Assembly: GCA_013205365.1 (NCBI GenBank)
Contig: JABMNC010000149.1
Span: 1 to 5,791 of the forward strand
From: Cryomorphaceae bacterium
Lineage (GTDB): Bacteria; Bacteroidota; Bacteroidia; Flavobacteriales; Schleiferiaceae
DNA length: 5,791 nucleotides
Direction of reading: 5' to 3'
Position numbers and translations under genes: made by a program. The notes beneath the pieces were generated by a model that saw only the letters and a list, made by a program, of their open reading frames with translations, had not been told where the DNA came from and made no database searches. Positions 1 through 5,034 of the stretch are shown here, one piece after another. How positions within the stretch are numbered: position 1 is the stretch's first letter; the number at the start of each line of letters is the position of its first letter.

Positions 1-749
1 ATGCGCTCCAGGGCTACTGCATGGGCGGCTGCAAGGTCCACCACGTGAATGTAGTCGCGGATTGCCGTTCCGTCCCGCGTAGGGTAGTCGTTGCCGTATA
101 CCTGCAAGGCCCCGCGAAGGCCTGCCGCACTCTGGGTGAGGAAGGGCACCAGGTTCTGAGGCACTCCGAGCGGCAGTTCGCCGATTCGGGCCGATTCATG
201 GGCTCCGATGGGATTGAAGTAGCGCAGTGCGATAACCTTGAGGCCGAAGGCGCGTACCGCGTCGCGCAGAATTTCTTCGCCCACCTGCTTGGTGTTGCCG
301 TAGGGCGACTCGGCGGGCTTAATGGGCGCGGATTCGGGAATAGGCAGCGCATCCGCTTGACCATAGACGGTGCAGGAGGAACTAAAAATGAGTCCGCACG
401 AAGGCTTGGCGCGCTGGTAGTCCAGCAGATTGAGCAGAGCGTTGAGGTTGTTGCGGTAGTAGTTAATGGGTTCAGCAACGCTCTCGCCCACCGCCTTGTG
501 GGCGGCGAAGTGAATGATTCCGTCGAAATCGCGACCCCGCAAAAAAGCCTCGGTGGCAGCCTGGTCGGCAAGGTCCACCTGGACCCACTCGGGGCGGACG
601 CCTGAAATGGCCTCGATGCCGTCGAGTACCTCAGCCCGGGTATTGTTCAGGTTGTCGGCCAAAACTACGCGGTAGCCGCGGGCGATGAGGTCCACGGCGG
701 TGTGCGATCCGATGTAGCCAAGGCCTCCGGTAACGAGAATGGATTTCAC
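1..749 (-). CDS. galE: GalE-type UDP-glucose/UDP-sugar 4-epimerase (C-terminus beyond the window)
   Basis: This is an extended short-chain dehydrogenase that inverts C4 of UDP-hexoses (UDP-glucose/UDP-galactose) using tightly bound NAD, in the cytoplasm. My translation gives 249 complete residues before the window edge; the family is about 335-340 long, so roughly 90 are missing. Visible motifs are the NAD-binding GGLGYIG (8-14), HFAAHKAVGES (80-90), SSSCTVYG (123-130) with the catalytic Ser, the catalytic YxxxK pair Tyr150/Lys154, and RYFNPIGA (176-183). The start is GTG at 749-747: an in-frame TAA at 764-762 lies five codons upstream, with no other start codon between. The GTG overlaps the uxs stop as GTGA, so it is the last visible gene of the operon and probably translated by coupling. 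Because it directly follows uxs, a UDP-xylose 4-epimerase role (UDP-L-arabinose) is an alternative; the sequence seen does not separate the two. Family certain, exact substrate not. Confidence 0.93.
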   Translation of the reverse strand, partial: MKSILVTGGLGYIGSHTAVDLIARGYRVVLADNLNNTRAEVLDGIEAISGVRPEWVQVDLADQAATEAFLRGRDFDGIIHFAAHKAVGESVAEPINYYRNNLNALLNLLDYQRAKPSCGLIFSSSCTVYGQADALPIPESAPIKPAESPYGNTKQVGEEILRDAVRAFGLKVIALRYFNPIGAHESARIGELPLGVPQNLVPFLTQSAAGLRGALQVYGNDYPTRDGTAIRDYIHVVDLAAAHAVALER

Positions 750-1729
750 TTGCTGAAGGCTTTAAAGTCGCGGTGCTCCTGCTTGTACAGCAGGTCGTCT
801 GGCAGGTTGCGAAAGGCGTCGTAGGTAATCTTCAGGCCCTCGGCGCGGCTGACCTTAGGCTCCCATCCCAGGATTGCACGCGCCTTGGTAATGTCGGGCT
901 GGCGCTGGGTTGGGTCGTCTTTGGGCAGGGACTTAAAGACAATTTTTTGCTGGGTTCCGGTGAGCTTGATGATTTCTTCGGCAAACTGCAAAATGGTGAT
1001 TTCGTCGGGATTGCCCACGTTCACTGGATGCGGGTAGTCGCTCAGCAGGAGGCGGTAAATACCTTCTACTAGGTCGTCGACGTAGCAGAAACTCCGCGTT
1101 TGGCTGCCGTCGCCAAAGACCGTGAGGTCCTCGCCGCGCAGGGCTTGGCCGATGAAGGCCGGCAGTACACGGCCGTCGTTGAGGCGCATTCGTGGTCCGT
1201 AGGTGTTGAAAATCCGCACAATGCGGGTTTCAAGGCCGTGGTAGGTATGGTAGGCCATCGTCATCGCCTCCTGAAAGCGCTTGGCTTCGTCGTACACGCC
1301 GCGGGGACCAATAGGGTTTACATTGCCCCAGTAGTCTTCGGTCTGCGGGTGCACCAAGGGGTCTCCGTAAACCTCTGAAGTGGAGGCCACCAGGATGCGG
1401 GCATTTTTGGCAAGGGCGAGGCCGAGGCAGTTGTGGGTTCCGAGCGAGCCCACTTTAAGCGTTTGAATCGGAATCTTCAGGTAGTCAATCGGCGACGCGG
1501 GCGAGGCAAAGTGCAAAATATAGTCGAGCGGACCACTTAGCTCGATGCGGCGGCTCACGTCGTGGTGCACAAAAGAAAACTGGGGCAGGCTTTGAAGGTG
1601 CTCGAGGTTGCGCAGGTCGCCGGTGATGAGGTTGTCCATGGCCACCACCTCATAGCCTTCGCGAATGAAGCGGTCGCAGAGGTGCGATCCAAGGAATCCG
1701 GCCGCGCCGGTAATAAGAATTCGTGGCAT
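746..1729 (-). CDS. uxs: UDP-glucuronate decarboxylase (UDP-xylose synthase)
   Basis: The 327-residue protein is an NAD-dependent short-chain dehydrogenase that oxidises UDP-glucuronate at C4, decarboxylates it and reduces the intermediate to UDP-xylose in the cytoplasm. Motifs seen are GAAGFLG (8-14) for NAD, HFASPASP (73-80), TSEVYGDPLVHPQ (117-129), YWGNVNPIGPRG (133-144), the catalytic Tyr146/Lys150 in YDEAK, RIFNTYGPRM (172-181) and GDGSQTRSF (207-215). Thr117, Glu119, Tyr146 and Arg276 line up, one residue off, with the catalytic Thr118/Glu120/Tyr147/Arg277 that I recall for human UXS1, so the full UXS set appears present. I chose the ATG at 1729-1727 because the protein then begins MPRILITG, right before the Rossmann strand; a longer reading to 1840 would run into the end of ugd and add 37 unrelated residues. 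It lies 10 bases after the ugd stop with no clear Shine-Dalgarno, and its TGA overlaps the next start. Ugd supplies its substrate. Confidence 0.95.
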   Translation of the reverse strand: MPRILITGAAGFLGSHLCDRFIREGYEVVAMDNLITGDLRNLEHLQSLPQFSFVHHDVSRRIELSGPLDYILHFASPASPIDYLKIPIQTLKVGSLGTHNCLGLALAKNARILVASTSEVYGDPLVHPQTEDYWGNVNPIGPRGVYDEAKRFQEAMTMAYHTYHGLETRIVRIFNTYGPRMRLNDGRVLPAFIGQALRGEDLTVFGDGSQTRSFCYVDDLVEGIYRLLLSDYPHPVNVGNPDEITILQFAEEIIKLTGTQQKIVFKSLPKDDPTQRQPDITKARAILGWEPKVSRAEGLKITYDAFRNLPDDLLYKQEHRDFKAFSK

Positions 1730-1739
1730 AGTTTCGGAA

Positions 1740-3056
1740 TTAACGCACTCCGATTCCGCAGTAGGTAAATCCCATTGCGCGGAGCTCGGGCCCGCTGTAA
1801 ATGTTACGTCCGTCAAAGACCGTATGCTGGCGCAGGGCATCCTTTACCCGGTCCCAGTTGGGCATGCGGAATTCGCTCCACTCGGTGATCAGCAGGAGGG
1901 CGTCGGCGCCGGTGAGGGCTTGGTAGGCGTCGCTGGCGTAGGCAATTCGGTCCTGAAGCTGGTGCTTGGCCTCTTCGGTAGCGACGGGGTCATAGGCGGT
2001 TACGGTGGCTCCGAGCGCCATCAAGGATTCGGCAATGACCAAGGAGGGAGCCTCGCGCATGTCGTCGGTTTGCGGCTTGAAACTAAGTCCCCACATGGCA
2101 AAGTGCTTGCCGCGAAGATCCGTGCCAAAATGAGCCTTGATCTTGGTGACCATGACGCTCTTTTGGGCGTCGTTGACCGCCTCGACGGCTTCGAGGATGC
2201 GCATGGTATAGCCCTGCTCCTTGGCAGTGCGGGCCAGGGCCTTGACGTCCTTGGGGAAGCAGCTTCCGCCGTAGCCAATACCCGGGTAAATAAACTTGGT
2301 GCCGATGCGCGGATCGCTGCCGATGCCCTTGCGTACCTGGTTCACGTCGGCGCCCATGATTTCGCAGAGGTTGGCGATGTCGTTCATGAACGAAATCTTG
2401 GTTGCCAGCATGGCATTGGCGGCGTATTTGGTCATTTCTGCCGAAGGAATGTCCATAAACAGCACCGGGTGGCCGTTCAGGGTAAAGGGCTTGTAGAGGC
2501 GGCTCAGTACCTCTTGCGCCCGCTCCGACTCCACGCCGCAGACGATGCGGTCTGGCCTCATAAAGTCGTCGATGGCTGCGCCTTCTTTGAGAAACTCAGG
2601 GTTGGAGGCTACGTCGAAGGTCAGGTCGGATCCGCGGGAGTCCAGGGCCGCCTTAAGGGCTCTGCGAACCTTTTCGGCCGTTCCCACAGGCACGGTACTC
2701 TTGGTAATGACTACGATGTAGTCGTTTATGCTGCTTCCGATGCCTTCGGCTACAGCCAGCACGTACTGCAGGTCGGCACTGCCGTCTTCTCCCGGTGGCG
2801 TTCCCACGGCGATAAAGGCGGCCTCTGAACCTTGGATGGAGGCAGCCAGGTCGGTCGAGAATTGCAAGCGACCCGCAGCGACGTTGCGCGCCACGATGGC
2901 GTCGAGGCCTGGCTCATAAATCGGCAGAATCCCCCGGTTGAGGTTGTCGATTTTGGTTTTGTTGACGTCTACGCATACCACGTCCATTCCGACGTCGCTC
3001 ATGCAGGCGCCGGTGACTAAGCCAACGTAGCCGGTTCCGATTACGGTTATTTTCAT
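1740..3056 (-). CDS. ugd: UDP-glucose 6-dehydrogenase
   Basis: The 438-residue protein has the normal length for the UDP-glucose/GDP-mannose dehydrogenase family. It oxidises UDP-glucose to UDP-glucuronate in two NAD-dependent steps in the cytoplasm. Domains in order are an N-terminal Rossmann domain with GTGYVG (7-12), FIAVGTPPGEDG (81-92) and KSTVPVGT (119-126); a central domain with NPEFLKEG (152-159) and EMTKYAANAML (207-217, Lys210 and Asn214); the active-site loop GGSCFPKD (263-270) with nucleophile Cys266; and a C-terminal UDP-binding domain with GLSFKPQTDDMREAPS (323-338). The GGSCFPKD loop fits UDP-glucose dehydrogenase better than the UDP-GlcNAc dehydrogenase (WbpA-type) branch, which from memory has a different loop. 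The ATG start (3056-3054) overlaps the stop of the upstream aminotransferase as ATGA, indicating coupled translation. Its product is the substrate of the next gene, uxs. No missing residue or frameshift was seen. Confidence 0.97.
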   Translation of the reverse strand: MKITVIGTGYVGLVTGACMSDVGMDVVCVDVNKTKIDNLNRGILPIYEPGLDAIVARNVAAGRLQFSTDLAASIQGSEAAFIAVGTPPGEDGSADLQYVLAVAEGIGSSINDYIVVITKSTVPVGTAEKVRRALKAALDSRGSDLTFDVASNPEFLKEGAAIDDFMRPDRIVCGVESERAQEVLSRLYKPFTLNGHPVLFMDIPSAEMTKYAANAMLATKISFMNDIANLCEIMGADVNQVRKGIGSDPRIGTKFIYPGIGYGGSCFPKDVKALARTAKEQGYTMRILEAVEAVNDAQKSVMVTKIKAHFGTDLRGKHFAMWGLSFKPQTDDMREAPSLVIAESLMALGATVTAYDPVATEEAKHQLQDRIAYASDAYQALTGADALLLITEWSEFRMPNWDRVKDALRQHTVFDGRNIYSGPELRAMGFTYCGIGVR

Positions 3057-4207
3057 GGGGCAAAAAAGGTTTGGATGGATTGGATTATAAGCTTTTGCGT
3101 CTGATCGGTCAATTCGGTATGCATCGGCAGCGAGAGGACTTCGGCGCAGAGCTGGTCCGCAACGGGAAAGCTCTGGTCGCTGTATCGATTGCTCTGGTAG
3201 GCCAACTGGCGGTGCAGGGGCAGCGGATAGTAGATCATGGTCGGAATTCCGTCGGCCTTGAGGTGCTCGGCTAAGGCGTCGCGACGTCCTCCGGCGACCC
3301 TCAGGGTGTACTGGTGGTAGACGTGGGTGGATTCCGGGCGGCGTACCGGGGTTTGAATTCCCACCAGGCCGGCGAGGCCGGCGTCGTAGCGGGCGGCGGC
3401 CGCTTGGCGCGCCGCAGCATACTCGTCAAGCCGAGCCAACTTCACCCGCAGTACCGCGGCTTGCAGCGTATCAAGGCGGCTGTTGCAGCCCACCACATCA
3501 TGGCGGTACTTGACCTTTTGCCCGTGGTTGGCAATCATTCGAATCTTCTCGGCAAGCGCCGCATCGCGGGTAAACAAAGCCCCACCGTCGCCCATACAGC
3601 CCAAATTCTTCGACGGGAAGAAGCTCGTGCAGCCGACGGTTCCCAGGGTACCAAGGGCCATGATGCGGCCGTCGCTCAGGGTATAGCGGGCGCCAAGGGC
3701 CTGGGCACAGTCTTCAACGACATGAACACCGGCGGTAGCGGCAATGGCCATAAGGTCTTCCATAGCCGCACCCTGACCGTAGAGGTGCACCGGCACGATA
3801 GCCTTGGTGCGCAGAGTCAGGGCCTCGCGGACCTGGTCCAGGTTAAGTGCAAACGTATCGGGATCTACGTCGACGAGCACCGGAGTAAGACCTAGCAGGG
3901 CGATGACTTCCGCCGTCGCCACATAGGTAAAGGTGGCTGTAATGACTTCGTCTCCCGGCTGGAGGCCCAGGGACATCAGGGCGATTTGCAGGGCGTCGGT
4001 CCCGTTGGCGCAAGGAATGGTGTACACGCCATCGCCCAGGTAGGCGCTGAGTTCGCCAGCGAATGTCGTCACGTCGGGACCCTGAATGTAGGCTGCCTGG
4101 TGGCTCGCGCGGAGAAGGGCTTGGTCCAGTTCGGATTGGATGCGCGCGTGCTGACCGACAAGGTCGACCATGGGAATCGGCGGATTAAACGGCAGGTGCT
4201 GGGCCAT
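3053..4207 (-). CDS. DegT/DnrJ/EryC1/StrS-family PLP-dependent sugar aminotransferase
   Basis: The 384-residue protein is a fold-type I, PLP-dependent aminotransferase that moves an amino group, usually from glutamate, onto a nucleotide-linked keto-sugar. Seen in order: an N-terminal MVDLVGQH (13-20), the PLP-phosphate loop CANGTDALQIAL (66-77), TFTYVATAEVIALLG (92-106), VPVHLYGQ (138-145), VEDCAQALGA (164-173) with Asp166 and Gln169 contacting the cofactor, and TSFFPSKNLGCMGDGGA (194-210), where Lys200 is the expected Schiff-base lysine. The SKNLGCxGDGGA signature resembles the WbpE/WlbC branch (3-keto-sugar aminotransferases), but partner enzymes that would make such a substrate are absent, so I give no symbol. 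I chose the ATG at 4207-4205: an in-frame TTG three codons upstream lies inside the promoter -7 box and is unlikely to start translation. It is the first gene of the operon, and its stop overlaps the ugd start. Family certain, substrate unknown. Confidence 0.93.
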   Translation of the reverse strand: MAQHLPFNPPIPMVDLVGQHARIQSELDQALLRASHQAAYIQGPDVTTFAGELSAYLGDGVYTIPCANGTDALQIALMSLGLQPGDEVITATFTYVATAEVIALLGLTPVLVDVDPDTFALNLDQVREALTLRTKAIVPVHLYGQGAAMEDLMAIAATAGVHVVEDCAQALGARYTLSDGRIMALGTLGTVGCTSFFPSKNLGCMGDGGALFTRDAALAEKIRMIANHGQKVKYRHDVVGCNSRLDTLQAAVLRVKLARLDEYAAARQAAAARYDAGLAGLVGIQTPVRRPESTHVYHQYTLRVAGGRRDALAEHLKADGIPTMIYYPLPLHRQLAYQSNRYSDQSFPVADQLCAEVLSLPMHTELTDQTQKLIIQSIQTFFAP

Positions 4208-4213
4208 AGTCCG

Positions 4214-4221
4214 CAAAGGTA
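4214..4221 (-). promoter_or_regulatory. Bacteroidota-type -7 promoter element for the nucleotide-sugar operon
   Basis: Read on the minus strand, the bases are TACCTTTG, matching every fixed position of the Bacteroidota sigma-factor -7 consensus TAnnTTTG. It lies in the only intergenic region, in the correct orientation, with only 6 bases between it and the aminotransferase ATG. The nearest upstream TTTG (minus strand, within 4248-4252) is 26 bases away, longer than the usual spacing of about 17-23 to a -33 element, so the -33 half is weak. Such an 8-mer is expected a few times by chance in a window of this size; position and orientation support the call. Confidence 0.6.
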
Positions 4222-4237
4222 ACCCACTCTATGTGCC

Positions 4238-4262
4238 TAGCGCAGGCCAAATGCCTGTGCTA
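4238..4262. repeat. Imperfect inverted repeat, candidate operator in the divergent promoter region
   Basis: Two 10-base arms, TAGCGCAGGC (4238-4247) and GCCTGTGCTA (4253-4262), are inverted copies differing at one position (a G/T opposition) and separated by the 5-base spacer CAAAT. It sits between the two divergent starts. Its right arm runs into the plus-strand -7-like box, and its spacer carries the only TTTG upstream of the minus-strand box. As DNA this would suit a dimeric repressor or activator. As RNA it would form a 10-pair hairpin with one G-U pair, but no T-run follows on either side, so a terminator is unlikely. The binding protein is unknown. Confidence 0.5.
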
Positions 4263-4268
4263 CCTTAG
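4261..4268 (+). promoter_or_regulatory. Possible -7 promoter element for the barrel protein-waaA pair
   Basis: The bases TACCTTAG match the Bacteroidota -7 consensus TAnnTTTG at five of six fixed positions and lie 4 bases before the chosen ATG at 4273. No TTG is seen at the usual upstream distance for a -33 element. The call rests on position, orientation and the similar arrangement of the divergent promoter; on sequence alone it is weak. Confidence 0.35.
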
Positions 4269-4272
4269 CAGC

Positions 4273-5034
4273 ATGCGCAATTTATCTGCCGTTTGGGTCC
4301 TCTGCCTCCTGCTTCCGGCTGCAAAGCTTCTGGGCCAAGAGGTTCCAAGAGTTCAGGTTCACCTGGCGCCAAGCGTTGAAACCGCCTTGGGCGCGTGGCG
4401 GGCAGACTATGCAAACTTCGGCCTGGCCAAAGTCCGCGTTGACGTCAGTATTTTGGAACGGTCCTACCTCTTTGCCGAATACGGCGCGCGATTTGGTGGC
4501 GGAGTGCGCAATACCAGCCAGATTCTTGACTTTTTACTCAATGAAGACGGATTCATAATCGGCAACAACGGCAGCCCGGCCATGGTCCGCCTCGAAGGCC
4601 GCGGAAGCAATTTTGCCCTGGGCTACGGCAACCGTTTTTGGATGAACAAGGGGCATTCCTTTGCCTGGGAGTTGGCTCCGGCCATGATCAGCCACAAAAT
4701 TTGGTTCAACAATTCGGGCGGAGTACCCATGCTTTCCAAACCCTTTGTCTACGGACTCGACCGTTTAAGGCGCGGAATCGGGCTTCAGTCTGGCTTGCGC
4801 TACAGCTATTTTGACCCCTATGGCACGATCAATTTTAGCCTTGCCCTTCGGGGCGGACTCGTGCAGACCCACTACGTGCGCGACCTCTACTATGGTGGGA
4901 ATCCGCCCTCAATTAAGGCCCAATGGGACGGATTTATTGGTCTAGAGGCTAGCTGGTACCTACCCCTTGGCGGCAAGAGGAGCAGCAGCGCAAAAAGCCC
5001 AACGGACCAACCCAAGGTGCGCTACTACCAATGA
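4273..5034 (+). CDS. Uncharacterised secreted protein, probable outer-membrane beta-barrel
   Basis: I do not recognise the family. The 253-residue product begins with a signal peptide: Arg2, a hydrophobic core (about 5-20), then a likely signal peptidase I site after Gly21, before Gln22-Glu23. Cys11 lies inside the hydrophobic core without a proper lipobox, so a lipoprotein is unlikely. The rest is rich in Gly and aromatics, with alternating polar/apolar stretches typical of beta-strands: VQVHLAPSVETALG (27-40), YLFAEYGARFGGGV (65-78), NFALGYGNRFW (113-123), GIGLQSGLRYSYF (168-180), INFSLALRGGLV (186-197) and GFIGLEASWYLPL (220-232). This suggests a small outer-membrane barrel with a polar Ser/Lys/Pro-rich tail (234-253). 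An in-frame ATG at 4231 would add 14 residues ahead of the signal peptide and lies upstream of the -7-like box; I prefer 4273. Its TGA overlaps the waaA ATG, so the two are probably co-translated, hinting at an envelope/LPS role. This is inference. Confidence 0.82.
   Translation: MRNLSAVWVLCLLLPAAKLLGQEVPRVQVHLAPSVETALGAWRADYANFGLAKVRVDVSILERSYLFAEYGARFGGGVRNTSQILDFLLNEDGFIIGNNGSPAMVRLEGRGSNFALGYGNRFWMNKGHSFAWELAPAMISHKIWFNNSGGVPMLSKPFVYGLDRLRRGIGLQSGLRYSYFDPYGTINFSLALRGGLVQTHYVRDLYYGGNPPSIKAQWDGFIGLEASWYLPLGGKRSSSAKSPTDQPKVRYYQ

Noticed and set aside
21..605. Plus-strand open frame of 194 codons, and a minus-strand frame at 14-571, over the epimerase
   Set aside because: Both are out of frame with the clear GalE reading, which carries the NAD and YxxxK motifs; their translations show no family features.
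1730..1840. Longer uxs start reaching 37 codons into ugd
   Set aside because: The extra residues do not match the family, and the ATG at 1729 places the start directly before the Rossmann strand.
1665..2828. Long plus-strand open frame of 387 codons opposite ugd and uxs
   Set aside because: It lies antisense to genes with complete, recognisable catalytic motifs, spans their junction and encodes no recognisable family. Long antisense frames are expected in GC-rich coding DNA.
3850..3857. Second TAnnTTTG match on the minus strand (TACGTTTG)
   Set aside because: It lies inside the aminotransferase coding region; a match with six fixed positions is expected about three times by chance across both strands of this window.
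3314..3895. Plus-strand open frame of 193 codons opposite the aminotransferase
   Set aside because: It is antisense to the conserved PLP-lysine region and has no independent support.
4238..4262. The inverted repeat read as an intrinsic terminator
   Set aside because: No T-run follows on either strand, and no gene ends nearby: both flanking genes start here.
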